The notes below the pieces were generated by a model. That model was given only the letters and a program-made list of their open reading frames with translations. It was not told where the DNA came from and ran no database searches. Shown here in pieces: positions 1 through 8,428 of a stretch of DNA of 64,000 bases (within the stretch, counting starts at the first letter, position 1; each line of letters starts with the position of its first letter). This DNA is from Streptomyces sp. WMMC500 (lineage in GTDB: Bacteria; Actinomycetota; Actinomycetes; Streptomycetales; Streptomycetaceae), in assembly GCF_027497195.1 (NCBI RefSeq), contig NZ_CP114905.1, positions 1,364,001-1,428,000 on the forward strand. Reading direction: 5' to 3'. A program made the translations under genes and the position numbers.

Positions 1-1
1 C

Positions 2-298
2 GGCGCCGGCCCGGTGCGCGTCCTCGTACGCCACATCCTGCCCAACAGCCTTGCCCCGCTCATCGTCCAGTTCACGCTCTCGGTGTCGACCGCGGTCTTC
101 ATCGAAGGCGGCATGAGCTTCGTCGGCATCGGCATCCGGCCGCCGTCCCCGTCCCTCGGCTCGCTGCTGCAGGGGAGCATGAACTTCCTCTCCCAGAACG
201 TGTGGTATGCGCTCGGACCGATGCTCGCGGTCACCCTGCTCGTGCTGGGCCTCCAGCTCATCGCCGACGGGCTCACCACGAGCCTGCTGCGCCGGTGA
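2..298 (+). CDS. ABC transporter permease, DppC/OppC type (C-terminal fragment)
   Basis: This is the 3' end of a peptide/opine-type ABC importer permease; the start lies left of the window. About 98 residues are visible. They begin inside the cytoplasmic loop that docks on the ATPase (RHILPNSLAPLIVQ, typical of the region after the EAA motif in DppC/OppC). The conserved GGMSFVGIG-RPP-PS-G stretch follows, then a last membrane helix (about residues 70-90) and a short positive tail LLRR. The stop is followed 37 bases later by the ATPase gene, so the two are almost certainly one operon. The substrate cannot be read from this fragment. Family membership is clear from these motifs; the specific cargo (dipeptide, oligopeptide, nickel or glycan) is unknown. 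Confidence 0.9.
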   Translation, partial: GAGPVRVLVRHILPNSLAPLIVQFTLSVSTAVFIEGGMSFVGIGIRPPSPSLGSLLQGSMNFLSQNVWYALGPMLAVTLLVLGLQLIADGLTTSLLRR

Positions 299-335
299 GC
301 ACGAGCCCGGCGTCCCCTCCGCAAAGGAGCCCGCC

Positions 336-2462
336 TTGACCACCCCGACCTCTTCGAACTCCGGCCACAAGGGCGGGGCCGGTCCCCTCCTGGACGTCCG
401 CGACCTCGTCACGAGCTTCCACACCGACCGTGGCGTGGTGCACGCGGTGCGCGACGTCAGCCTGAGCGTCCGGGCGGGCGAGACACTGGCCGTCGTCGGC
501 GAGTCCGGCTCCGGCAAGAGCGTCACCGCGATGAGCCTGCTGCGGATGGTGCGCTCGCCGGGCCGCATCGACAGCGGCCAGGTCCTCTTCCGAGGCCGCG
601 ACCTGCTGCGGTTGGACGAAGAGGAGATGCGTGCGGTGCGCGGCGCCGGGATCGGCATGGTCTTCCAGGACCCCATGTCGAGCCTGAACCCCCTCATGCG
701 CATCCGCGACCAGCTCGTCGAGGCGATGCGCGCACACGGCAAGTTCACCGGCGGCCAGGCCCGCGCACGTGCGGTGGACCTGATGGGACTGGTCGGCATC
801 CCGGATCCGGACGCCCGACTGGCCGACTACCCGCATGCGTTCTCCGGCGGCATGCGGCAGCGTGTGCTCATCGCCATGGCGGTGGCGAACGAGCCGGACG
901 TCCTCATCGCCGACGAGCCGACCACCGCGCTCGACGTCACTATCCAGGCGCAGGTGCTCGACCTGCTCACGTCACTGAACACCGAACTCGGCACCGCGGT
1001 CGTGCTGATCACGCACAACCTCGGGGTGGTCGCCCGCGTCTGCCGCCGCGCCGTCGTGATGTACGGCGGACGGATCGTCGAGGAAGGCCCGGTCGAGGAC
1101 CTGTTCTACGGCCCCCGCCACCCGTACACCCGCGACCTGCTGGCGGCGACGCCCCGGCTACGCGCCGACCGGAACACCCCGCTGGTACCGATCCCGGGGC
1201 GTCCGCCGGATCTTTACCTGGCCGGCGCGGGCTGCCCGTTTGCGGACCGGTGTGCGCACGCCGACGGTCGTTGTCACACCGAACGGCCGCCGCGACGCAG
1301 CGCCCACGACCGTTCCTGGGACTGCTGGCTCCCCGCTGACGGCGGCCTGCCCGACGTAGCTTCCTCCCGGAAGCGCGACGTCGGGCCGATACGCCTCCGT
1401 GCCGCCGGGCGGGACGGAGGGGAGGTGTTGTTGTGCCTCGATGACATCACCAAGTCCTTCGCGGGCCGTGGCCGCCGCTCCCCCGCGGTCAGTGCGCTCG
1501 CCGGCGTCGGTCTCGACCTGCGCCGCGGCGAGACCGTCGGGCTCGTCGGCGAGTCCGGCTGCGGCAAGTCCACGCTGGCCCGCATCGTCCTGGGGATCGA
1601 GCGGCCCACCACGGGCACCATGCACTACGCGGGCCGCGACGTCAGCCAGCTCGACCGGCGGGGACTGCGCGAGCTGCGCCGCAAGGTGCAGATCGTCTTC
1701 CAGGACCCGTACAGCTCCCTGAACCCCCGGATGACGGTCGGCCAGTCGCTCGCCGAGCCGCTGCGGCTGCACGACCGGGCCGGTGCGAAGGGCATACACG
1801 CCGCGGTCGGCGAGTTGCTGGAACTCGTCGGACTCGACCCGTCTCTCGCGCCGCGGTACGCGCACGAGTTCTCCGGTGGGCAGCGTCAGCGCGTCGCCAT
1901 CGCCCGCGCGCTGGCCGTCGGCCCCGAGATGGTCGTCTGCGACGAGGCCGTCAGCGCGCTGGACGTATCCCTGCAGGCACAGGTTCTGAACCTCCTGTCG
2001 GACCTGCAGCGGCGGCTGGGCCTGACGTATCTGTTCATCGGGCACGACCTGGCAACGGTCCGGCATGTCTCCGACCGCATCGCCGTCATGTACCTCGGCC
2101 AGATCGTCGAGGTGGGGACAGCCGAGCAGGTCACGGCCGACCCGCAGCACCCGTACACCGCCAGCCTGCTGTCGGCGGTGCCCGAGCCCGATCCGCGTCT
2201 CGAACGGGCCCGGAAGCGCATCGTGCTGGCCGGGGACGTGCCCAGCCCGACCGCGCCGCCTGCCGGCTGCCGATTCCACACCCGCTGCCCGATCGGGCCC
2301 GGGCGTCTCCCCGGCCGTGCGATCTGCCGTGACGAGCGCCCGGCCCTCCGGCCGACGGCAGGCGGCCAGTTTGCCGCTTGTCACTTTGCGGGAGAACTGC
2401 GTCTCGGGGGTCAGCCAGGGAAGGACCAGCCTACGGGCCCGGCGGTAACGGGATCGCGGTGA
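336..2462 (+). CDS. Fused dipeptide/oligopeptide ABC transporter ATP-binding protein (DppD-DppF type, two NBDs)
   Basis: This 708-residue protein carries two complete nucleotide-binding domains and would power the permease encoded just upstream. NBD1 has Walker A GESGSGKS (about residue 54), signature SGGMRQRV and Walker [15 protein letters not shown]2 has Walker A GESGCGKS (about residue 405), signature SGGQRQRV and [11 protein letters not shown]. Each NBD is followed by an oligopeptide/dipeptide C-terminal HPY element (HPYTRDLL and HPYTASLL) with a Cys-containing tail ([16 protein letters not shown]). In most bacteria these are two genes, DppD and DppF; here they are fused, a known actinobacterial arrangement. 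I chose the TTG at 336 because AAAGGAG lies 7-12 bases upstream and the residues before it look non-coding and overlap the permease. The 3' end overlaps the convergent oxidoreductase gene by 32 bases. Confidence 0.93.
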   Translation: MTTPTSSNSGHKGGAGPLLDVRDLVTSFHTDRGVVHAVRDVSLSVRAGETLAVVGESGSGKSVTAMSLLRMVRSPGRIDSGQVLFRGRDLLRLDEEEMRAVRGAGIGMVFQDPMSSLNPLMRIRDQLVEAMRAHGKFTGGQARARAVDLMGLVGIPDPDARLADYPHAFSGGMRQRVLIAMAVANEPDVLIADEPTTALDVTIQAQVLDLLTSLNTELGTAVVLITHNLGVVARVCRRAVVMYGGRIVEEGPVEDLFYGPRHPYTRDLLAATPRLRADRNTPLVPIPGRPPDLYLAGAGCPFADRCAHADGRCHTERPPRRSAHDRSWDCWLPADGGLPDVASSRKRDVGPIRLRAAGRDGGEVLLCLDDITKSFAGRGRRSPAVSALAGVGLDLRRGETVGLVGESGCGKSTLARIVLGIERPTTGTMHYAGRDVSQLDRRGLRELRRKVQIVFQDPYSSLNPRMTVGQSLAEPLRLHDRAGAKGIHAAVGELLELVGLDPSLAPRYAHEFSGGQRQRVAIARALAVGPEMVVCDEAVSALDVSLQAQVLNLLSDLQRRLGLTYLFIGHDLATVRHVSDRIAVMYLGQIVEVGTAEQVTADPQHPYTASLLSAVPEPDPRLERARKRIVLAGDVPSPTAPPAGCRFHTRCPIGPGRLPGRAICRDERPALRPTAGGQFAACHFAGELRLGGQPGKDQPTGPAVTGSR

Positions 2463-3699
2463 AGATGCCGTCGGGATCGAAACGTGCCTTGGCTGCCAGA
2501 AGCCGCTGCGCGTTCGGCCCGTAAGCGTCGGCGATCTGGTCGTGGGCGTCGGGGGCGAGCAGGTTGGGGTAGCCGCCGGGCAGCGCGTGCTGCTGCAGGA
2601 GCCCGGACGCTGTGTCGGCCCACTCGCGGTGCGGCCCGTTATCGTCCGCCCGCCAGGAAGCGATGATCTCGACCATAAAGTGCTCGCGCCGCTCTGCGAA
2701 CGCGGTGGCCGTCGCGGGCACCCGCGCCGCGGTGCCGTGCAGGTGGTGCATGGCGATGGCACTCAGCGGAGACGTGCGCGCTTCGGTCGAGGTGATCAGG
2801 GACTCGACGGCGCCCGATGTCAACGTGGGCAGCGTCCGGGTACGCAGCGCGTAGTGCCGGCCGTCGGGGGCGAACGCGTCGTCCACCCACTGCAGCAGCA
2901 TGGCGTACGGCACGGCGTTGAACACAGCGGATTCCGGCCTGCCCAGATTCTCGATCCGATGGAACCAGTGTGCGCCGTCGTGGGAATCGCCGCTCCACGT
3001 CAGGTTGACGAACAGCCGGGGCCCATCGTCCGGTGCGCTCATCAGGAGGGGCTGGGAGGTCAACGCATCGGGCGCGTCGGCAACGAGGCCCGCATAGGCG
3101 GCGAGCACGTCCGCCGCCTGCGCCCACGGAAACACGACCGAGCCCGCGAGCACCTTGGCGAAAGGGTGCAGGCGCACGCGCATCCTGGTCACCACCCCGA
3201 AGTTTCCGCCGCCGCCGCGCAGCGCCCAGAAAAGCTCGGGCTCGTGGTCCGCGTCGGCCGTCACCACCCGCCCGTCGGCGAGCACGACCTCTGCCGCGAG
3301 CAGATTGTCCAGCGCCAGTCCGGCCGTCCCCAGCAGCGGAGCGTAGCCGCCGCCCAACGTCAGCCCGGCCATGCCGACCGTGCTCGCGGTGCCGGTCGCG
3401 GGCACGAGTCCGGCGAGGGCCGAAGCCGCGATCACGTCCGCGGCGGTCGCTCCACCCTCGACGGTGGCCACGCCGTCCTTGACCACGACCTTGCGCATGC
3501 CTCGCAGGTCGATCACCAGTCCGCCGGAACGGATTGCACGCCCCGCCCAGTCGTGCCCGCCGCCCAGCACGGACACCGGCAGATCAGCCGCCCTGGCTTT
3601 CTGGAGCGCGTTCCGCACGTCATCGCTGTCGGCGCATCGGTACACCTCAACCGGCTGGTGGATTACGGCACGATTCCACACTGAGACTTGTTCTGTCAT
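2431..3699 (-). CDS. FAD-linked oxidoreductase, PCMH/BBE (berberine-bridge) family
   Basis: This 422-residue flavoenzyme has an N-terminal PCMH-type FAD-binding domain (about residues 15-190) and a C-terminal BBE element (about 375-415, with YPNLL, YG-NAQRL and DPDGIF). In GGGHDWAGR, His49 sits where this family links the 8-alpha position of FAD to histidine. The second attachment cysteine of bicovalent members is absent: the aligned motif is GTASTVGMAGLTLGGG, with Ala105 at the Cys position. This suggests singly linked FAD. Members oxidise alcohols, sugars or alkaloid-like substrates with O2; the substrate here is unknown. The gene lies 83 bases downstream of the SDR gene on the same strand, so the two oxidoreductases probably act in one pathway. 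No clear Shine-Dalgarno site precedes the ATG. The 3' end overlaps the convergent ABC ATPase. Confidence 0.9.
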   Translation of the reverse strand: MTEQVSVWNRAVIHQPVEVYRCADSDDVRNALQKARAADLPVSVLGGGHDWAGRAIRSGGLVIDLRGMRKVVVKDGVATVEGGATAADVIAASALAGLVPATGTASTVGMAGLTLGGGYAPLLGTAGLALDNLLAAEVVLADGRVVTADADHEPELFWALRGGGGNFGVVTRMRVRLHPFAKVLAGSVVFPWAQAADVLAAYAGLVADAPDALTSQPLLMSAPDDGPRLFVNLTWSGDSHDGAHWFHRIENLGRPESAVFNAVPYAMLLQWVDDAFAPDGRHYALRTRTLPTLTSGAVESLITSTEARTSPLSAIAMHHLHGTAARVPATATAFAERREHFMVEIIASWRADDNGPHREWADTASGLLQQHALPGGYPNLLAPDAHDQIADAYGPNAQRLLAAKARFDPDGIFTAIPLPPGP

Positions 3700-3742
3700 G
3701 ATTGCATCGTAATTGAGACTGCGCTTCCATCAATTTACTCCG

Positions 3743-3755
3743 ATCACCGCGTGAT
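3743..3755. promoter_or_regulatory. Small inverted repeat upstream of the FAD oxidoreductase gene
   Basis: ATCAC-CGC-GTGAT is a perfect 5-bp inverted repeat with a 3-bp centre. It lies in the AT-richer 83-bp gap between the SDR and FAD oxidoreductase genes. It could be an operator or a weak hairpin; it is short enough to be chance. Confidence 0.25.
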
Positions 3756-3782
3756 TTAATCCGGGGCACGCCCCCAAGGATG

Positions 3783-4556
3783 TCAAACCACGTGCGGATT
3801 GCCATTGGCGGAGCCGATGCCACCGTCCACCCGAAGGTGTGCGCCGTTGACGAATCGGGCGTCGTCGCTGGCCAGGAAGGCGATGACCGCAGCGATCTCG
3901 GCCGGTTCACCGGGCCGCGCCAGCGGCATCCGATTGCGGAATGCGGCCAGAGCCACCTCGTGTTCCAGGACGGGGGCGGTCATTGCGGTAGCGGTGAAGC
4001 CCGGATGCACGGCGTTTACCCGCACTCCCTCGCCGCCGTGGTCCAGAGCCATCGCGTTGGTCAGGTTGACCACCGCGGCCTTCGACGTGTCGTACGCGGC
4101 GATCCCCCAGTCCGCGCCCAACCCCGAGGTCGAGCCCACGTTGACGATGCTGCCGCCGACGGCGCGCAGATGCGGAAGTGCCGCCCGGGAGGCGAAGAAG
4201 ACACCGTCAACGTTGGTCGACATGGTGTGGCGCCAGGCATCCGTGCCCACCTGCTCGACGGTTCCCGGGCAGAGGACCGCAGCATTGTTGACGAGTGTGT
4301 CCAGCCGGCCGTGCTCATGGGCTACTTCCTCGATCAGCTTGGTGATTCCCCACTCGTCCGACACGTCGACGAGCCGGCCTATCAGTTTCGCGCCGCGTGG
4401 CGCCTCGGCCAGCACCGCGTCCAATTTCGCCTGCGTCCGCCCGGCCAGCACGACCGTGGCCCCTTCTGCACCGAAGCGATACGAGGCCGCTGCCCCGATT
4501 CCGGACCCACCGCCGGTGACCACAACGACCTTTCCCTGGAATCGCCCGTCACACAT
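3783..4556 (-). CDS. SDR-family NAD(P)-dependent oxidoreductase (classical type)
   Basis: This 257-residue protein is a full-length classical short-chain dehydrogenase/reductase. The cofactor-binding motif TGGGSGIG is at residues 14-21, the structural NNAA motif at 90-93, and the catalytic residues are Ser142, Tyr155 and Lys159 (YDTSK). The family's VNAVHPGFTATAM segment and the C-terminal VDGG end are present. It would interconvert an alcohol and a ketone using NAD(H) or NADP(H); the substrate cannot be inferred. GGGGAG lies about 8 bases before the ATG and supports this start. It is the first gene of a minus-strand pair with the FAD oxidoreductase and is divergent from two LacI-family regulator genes, which are obvious candidates for its control. 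Confidence 0.93.
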   Translation of the reverse strand: MCDGRFQGKVVVVTGGGSGIGAAASYRFGAEGATVVLAGRTQAKLDAVLAEAPRGAKLIGRLVDVSDEWGITKLIEEVAHEHGRLDTLVNNAAVLCPGTVEQVGTDAWRHTMSTNVDGVFFASRAALPHLRAVGGSIVNVGSTSGLGADWGIAAYDTSKAAVVNLTNAMALDHGGEGVRVNAVHPGFTATAMTAPVLEHEVALAAFRNRMPLARPGEPAEIAAVIAFLASDDARFVNGAHLRVDGGIGSANGNPHVV

Positions 4557-4595
4557 GCTAGGAACTCCCCACTTGCATTCGCCGACAGATCAACT

Positions 4596-4621
4596 ACGCC
4601 GATCTAATACCAAATCGGCGT
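4596..4621. promoter_or_regulatory. Inverted repeat in the SDR/LacI divergent promoter region
   Basis: ACGCCGAT and ATCGGCGT form a perfect 8-bp inverted repeat with a 10-base AT-rich spacer, 40 bases upstream of the SDR start. Its position suits an operator for a dimeric regulator such as either neighbouring LacI-family protein. The binding partner is inferred from position only. Confidence 0.35.
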
Positions 4622-4700
4622 CCCGGGCCACCACGAAAAGAGAAAAGCGGGCCGGATAAATTACCGGAATAAATGCCCGGTGCGCGGGCGACGCCGCGTA

Positions 4701-4713
4701 CTGCCGTCGGCAG
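4701..4713. promoter_or_regulatory. Candidate LacI-type operator overlapping the regulator promoter
   Basis: CTGCCG-T-CGGCAG is a perfect 6-bp palindrome with a one-base centre. It lies where a -35 element would sit for the -10-like TAGGGT at 4725-4730, upstream of the first LacI-family gene. This arrangement would suit autorepression. Assignment is by position and symmetry only. Confidence 0.35.
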
Positions 4714-4769
4714 AGCCACACGGGTAGGGTGACCGCACAGATGAGCGCACACGGAGGAGGGGAACGCGA

Positions 4770-5828
4770 TTGTCGGCAGCCCGGGAGGCCGTGACGCTGC
4801 GTGACGTGGCCGCGCTGGCGGGTGTTTCCATCCGCACCGTCTCGAACGTCGTCAACGGCAGCGTGCCGGTCCGCACGACGACTCGGACACGGGTGCAGGA
4901 CGCGATCGCGCGGCTTGGCTACCGCCCCAACATGGCCGCCAGAAGGCTGCGTTCGGGCCGGTCGCACGCCATCGGCCTGGTCCTCCCGGACGTGACCATT
5001 CCGTACTTCCGGGAACTGGCCGACGCCGTGCTGGCGGCGGCCCGGCATCGCCGGATGGCCATCGTCGTCGTGCAGACGCACGGCGATCCCGGGCGGGAAC
5101 GCGCCGTGCCGTCGAGCCCCCGGCTCAGGCACGTGGACGGCGTCATCCTGGCCGCCGTCTCCCTGACTGAAGAGGATTTCCGGGCGTTGCCGCGTTCGCT
5201 GCCGGTGGTGCTGGCCGGCGCCTCCGTACGGTCGCAGTCGATCGACTCCATCGCGGCGGACACCCATGCCGCGGGCCGCAGCGTCGCCCGGCACCTGCTC
5301 GCCCGGGGGCGGCGGTGCCCGGCGGTGATCAGGCCGGCGGACACCCACTGGCCCGCCGAGTACGACGCCCGCTACCGGGGGTTCGCCGCCGGCCTCGCGG
5401 ACGCCGGCCTCGCTCTTCCGGACCGCCACGTCATCACGACCGACGTGAACTCCTTCGCAGCGGGGGCACACGCGGCGCAGGCGCTGTACCCGGAGCTGCC
5501 GGAGGTCGACGCACTCTTCGCCCTCGGGGACTCGCTCGCTCTGGGTGCACTGCGCGGCCTGTGCGTCACGGGACGCCGTGTCCCCCGAGACGTTGCCGTC
5601 GTCGGCTTCGGCAACATCGAGCACAGCGCGCACAGTAACCCCACACTCACCACCGTCGATCCGGGCCGACTTGCGATCGCCGAGCAGGCGGTGGCCCTGA
5701 TCGCCGACCGCGTGGAGGCGAATTCCGCTGGCCAAGAGCGAGCGGGAACCCCCGACCTGAGGCCGCCGCGGCGCTTCACGGTCGACTTCCGGCTGATCGA
5801 GAGGGAGTCCACGCGTGTCGCTGGATGA
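4770..5828 (+). CDS. LacI-family transcriptional regulator (first of a tandem pair)
   Basis: This 352-residue protein has a LacI-type N-terminal helix-turn-helix and hinge (LRDVAALAGVSIRTVSNVVN, then RPNMAARRLRSGRSHAIGLV). A periplasmic-binding-protein-like sensor domain (about residues 65-345) follows, with the usual FALGDSLALGALRGL and GFGNIEHS elements. Such proteins usually bind an operator as dimers and release it on binding a sugar or related ligand. The start is a TTG preceded by GGAGGAGG about 9 bases upstream; a nearby upstream ATG at 4741 is out of frame. The gene diverges from the SDR/FAD oxidoreductase pair and overlaps the next LacI-family gene by 14 bases. The natural inference is control of the divergent pair, its own operon, or the transporter. 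The ligand is unknown. Confidence 0.92.
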   Translation: MSAAREAVTLRDVAALAGVSIRTVSNVVNGSVPVRTTTRTRVQDAIARLGYRPNMAARRLRSGRSHAIGLVLPDVTIPYFRELADAVLAAARHRRMAIVVVQTHGDPGRERAVPSSPRLRHVDGVILAAVSLTEEDFRALPRSLPVVLAGASVRSQSIDSIAADTHAAGRSVARHLLARGRRCPAVIRPADTHWPAEYDARYRGFAAGLADAGLALPDRHVITTDVNSFAAGAHAAQALYPELPEVDALFALGDSLALGALRGLCVTGRRVPRDVAVVGFGNIEHSAHSNPTLTTVDPGRLAIAEQAVALIADRVEANSAGQERAGTPDLRPPRRFTVDFRLIERESTRVAG

Positions 5829-6855
5829 GGGCGCGGCGCTGGCGCGGCGGGCTAGACCGGGGCGCGTCACGCGTATGCGCGACGTCGCCGAAGCCGCCGG
5901 GGTCTCCGTCAAGACGGTCTCCGAAGTCGCCAACGGCGTGGGACAGGTGCGGGAGAGCACGCGCCGCCGCGTGCTGGCGGCCATCGAAGAGCTCGACTAC
6001 CGGCCGAATCCGGCCGCGCGGCGGCTCAACGCCGGACGGACAGGCGTGCTGACGCTGGCGTTGCCGCAGCTCGCGTCGGGCTTCCACGCCGCCCTTGCGT
6101 CCGCGCTCATCGACATGGCGGAACGCGACGGGATGGATGTCGTCCTCGAACCGACCGGTGGCGACCCGGAGCGTGAGCTGGAGATTCTGAGCAATGACTC
6201 GGGAGTCGCCGACGGAGCGGTCTTCGAGCCGGCCGGGCTCGACGGGGGAGCGGCGCAGATCGTCCCGGCGACACCCATCGTGCTGACGGGCACCCGGACG
6301 TTGGACCTGCCCGTCGACCACGTAGTCTCCGACCGCGGCCGGATGCTCGATGCGGCCGTAACGCTGCTGCGCGGCCATGGTCGCGAACGCGTCGTCCTGC
6401 TGGGGACGGGCGAATTGCTCCGCGTGCCGTCGCCCGCCGGGCGGCCGAACTCCGGTCCGCTCACCGACGCTTACCCTCGTGTGACGACAGAGGCTCTCAC
6501 CCAAAGCGCCGGATACCGTGCGGTCGCCGACATGGTCAGCAACGGTGTGGCTTTCGACGCCCTTGTCGCGCTCGACGTCGCGCTGGCCCTGGGCGCGTTG
6601 CACGCGCTGCGGGACCGCGCCGTCACGGTGCCGGCAGACGTCCAGGTCGTCGGTGTCGGCAACGCTCTGGAGTCGCCCTTTTCGACACCGCGCCTTTCCA
6701 CGGTGGAGGCCGATGTGATGGACATGGCCCGGCAGGCGTACAAGTGGGTGCTCGACAGGATCGCCGGAAACACCGAACCGCCGCGCCGGCACGACGTGCC
6801 GTTCGCCGTCGTGGAACGCGGGTCCTCCGGTCCCCACCGGGCCGGCCACAGGTGA
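5815..6855 (+). CDS. LacI-family transcriptional regulator (second of a tandem pair)
   Basis: This 346-residue LacI-family protein is translationally coupled to the preceding regulator: its GTG start lies 14 bases inside the upstream gene, with GAGGGAG about 9 bases before it. The DNA-binding region reads MRDVAEAAGVSVKTVSEVAN, so the usual Ser-Arg of the recognition helix (TVSRV) is Ser-Glu here, and the first regulator has Ser-Asn. Operator preference may therefore differ from classical LacI sites. The sensor domain is shorter and more divergent than in the first copy, but keeps ALVALDVALALGALHAL and VVGVGNALESP. Two regulators in one overlapping pair suggest hetero- or dual-ligand control of the nearby catabolic genes. 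This is inferred from context only. Confidence 0.9.
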   Translation: MSLDEGAALARRARPGRVTRMRDVAEAAGVSVKTVSEVANGVGQVRESTRRRVLAAIEELDYRPNPAARRLNAGRTGVLTLALPQLASGFHAALASALIDMAERDGMDVVLEPTGGDPERELEILSNDSGVADGAVFEPAGLDGGAAQIVPATPIVLTGTRTLDLPVDHVVSDRGRMLDAAVTLLRGHGRERVVLLGTGELLRVPSPAGRPNSGPLTDAYPRVTTEALTQSAGYRAVADMVSNGVAFDALVALDVALALGALHALRDRAVTVPADVQVVGVGNALESPFSTPRLSTVEADVMDMARQAYKWVLDRIAGNTEPPRRHDVPFAVVERGSSGPHRAGHR

Positions 6856-7167
6856 GGCGGCATCCTGACGTCCCATCAATTACGTTTCCTTTCCCATAAC
6901 GACCCCGGGGCGGTGCGCGGTGACCGAAATCATGATGCCGGGTGACGGGTTCCGCACACCGCGTTTACACCGGGGCGTCGAAATCGCCCTTCTTCTCACT
7001 AAGCCACATCCACGCTATCGGCTCTGAGATGTTCCCGTGGTGGGCGCATTAATCCTGCCCTCGCCGGCTTGCCGCGTGTTAACGCTGCGTGAAAGAACGG
7101 AAAGCATCACCGAGAAGGCTGAGTCCCCAGTCTCTTCCGAGGCATCCGAATACGCAGGACGGTAACC
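6856..7167. other. Non-coding stretch between the LacI pair and the DUF6745-like gene
   Basis: These 312 bases hold no convincing gene on either strand. The composition is less GC-biased than the neighbouring genes. A 7-bp complementary pair (6916-6922 with 6957-6963) exists, but its 34-base loop makes it a poor terminator. The promoter of the following gene must lie here; I could not place a convincing -35/-10 pair. Confidence 0.5.
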
Positions 7168-8415
7168 GTGGATCTCCCCGAGCTGACCGACGCCCAGATC
7201 CGCGCTTTGGACGGGCTCCGAAACGTCTGGCTTGCTCACGGCCTTGCGACCGGCGCCGCCGACCGCGCCGAAGCTGAGGCGGGCGTGGCCGACGCCTACC
7301 GCACAGTGGGGTTGGAGCCCCCGGCTCGGTTCCTCTGGTTCGGCTCGCCCTCGGCCGGCGCCATGTGCGCCGGCATACTGGCCGGCACCAGGGCCCGGCC
7401 CGGAGACCGTGATCACGTCTGGGCCCGGGTCCGGGAGGTCAGAGCACAGATGGAGGCCCAGCAGGTCCCCGATCACGTGGGCGTACCGGTCGCGGATCGG
7501 CTCTGGGATCAGGACCGGCTCTGGGGCCAGGTCCAGAACCGGTTGGGCGCCGGGGTCGGGGGTCACATCACCCACGTGGCCGCGAGGGACGAGGTGTGGT
7601 TCTGGGTGTGGGAGCACGTCCGTGCCCAGGTACGGGAGGAGATGGGGACCAGGGTCCAGAAGTCCCTGGCCGGACAACAGGACGCCGAATGGCTCGCGGC
7701 CTACGACTACTTCCGCACCCACGGCTCCGTGCTGGAGGCCGAACAACTCTCCGGCATCATGCGCGTCGCCCGGTCGGCGGGGCGATGGTGGCCCTTCGAG
7801 AACGTCGCCGTCCTCACCGAGCGCCCTGTCGCGCTGCACCGCGACAGCGAGGGGCGACTTCATCACAACGGCGGCCCCGCCGTCCTCTATCCCGACGGAT
7901 TCGCCGTCTGGGCGTGGCACGGCGTGCGTCTCCCACGTCATCCAGTCCGGACGCGCCCTGCCATCAACCGCGCAGGCCGCGACTTCGAGTCCGAAGCGCT
8001 GGTCGTGCGCACCGACTACTCGGACGGCGACACCTGGCGGGAAGTGGTCAACCTATTCGAACAGCCCGACGGCGAGCGGAGGGTGGGCACACACATCGTC
8101 GACGATCCTGCCTTTGCCGGTGCGAGTCCGGATGAGGTGGTGTTGTCTGCGCTCGCCGGCGACCCGGGGCTCGAAGTGGTGTTCCTGGCCGATGCCGCCA
8201 CGATGAAGTGGGACCACACCCTGCTCGCCGTCTCGACTAGAAGGCAGGACCTGGAGGACGAGGAGGATGAGGAAGGAGAGGAGGTTCCCTCCAAGTTCCG
8301 GCTGGGATCGTCGCTTGTCAATGAGGTCCACGTGAACCTCGCTATCGGGCACCTGAGTTTCTTCGGGTTCGCGTACGAGGCGGCGCGTCACCCGGATAAC
8401 GTCCTTCGTTGGTGA
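7168..8415 (+). CDS. DUF6745-like / DUF6924-like fusion protein, unknown function
   Basis: This 415-residue soluble protein looks like two actinobacterial domains of unknown function joined together. The N-terminal part (about residues 1-265) matches what I know of DUF6745 proteins: an ADRAEAEAGVADAYR-type start, then FLWFGSPSAG, and near its end ENVAVLTERPVALHRD with GRLHHNGGPAVLYPDGFAVW. The C-terminal part (about 275-415) resembles DUF6924 proteins: VVRTDYSDGDTWREV, then VDDPAFAGASPDEV, VVFLADAATM and the final NLAIGHLSFFGFA. An acidic insert (about 360-375, mostly Asp/Glu) interrupts the second domain. The GTG start has only a weak upstream purine run (AGGACGG). It converges on the lectin gene with 13 bases between stops. 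No function is assigned; family names are from memory of conserved motifs. Confidence 0.75.
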   Translation: MDLPELTDAQIRALDGLRNVWLAHGLATGAADRAEAEAGVADAYRTVGLEPPARFLWFGSPSAGAMCAGILAGTRARPGDRDHVWARVREVRAQMEAQQVPDHVGVPVADRLWDQDRLWGQVQNRLGAGVGGHITHVAARDEVWFWVWEHVRAQVREEMGTRVQKSLAGQQDAEWLAAYDYFRTHGSVLEAEQLSGIMRVARSAGRWWPFENVAVLTERPVALHRDSEGRLHHNGGPAVLYPDGFAVWAWHGVRLPRHPVRTRPAINRAGRDFESEALVVRTDYSDGDTWREVVNLFEQPDGERRVGTHIVDDPAFAGASPDEVVLSALAGDPGLEVVFLADAATMKWDHTLLAVSTRRQDLEDEEDEEGEEVPSKFRLGSSLVNEVHVNLAIGHLSFFGFAYEAARHPDNVLRW

Positions 8416-8428
8416 TCGGGTACACGGC

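Noticed and set aside
207..335. Longer start for the ABC ATPase at 207
   Set aside because: It overlaps the permease gene, is Ser/Cys-rich nonsense, and lacks a ribosome site; the TTG at 336 has AAAGGAG.
1158..2762. Minus-strand open frame of 534 codons opposite the ABC ATPase
   Set aside because: Antisense shadow of a clearly real ATPase gene; no recognisable protein features.
6916..6963. Possible terminator after the second LacI-family gene
   Set aside because: The 7-bp stem has a 34-base loop and no supporting features; too weak to call.
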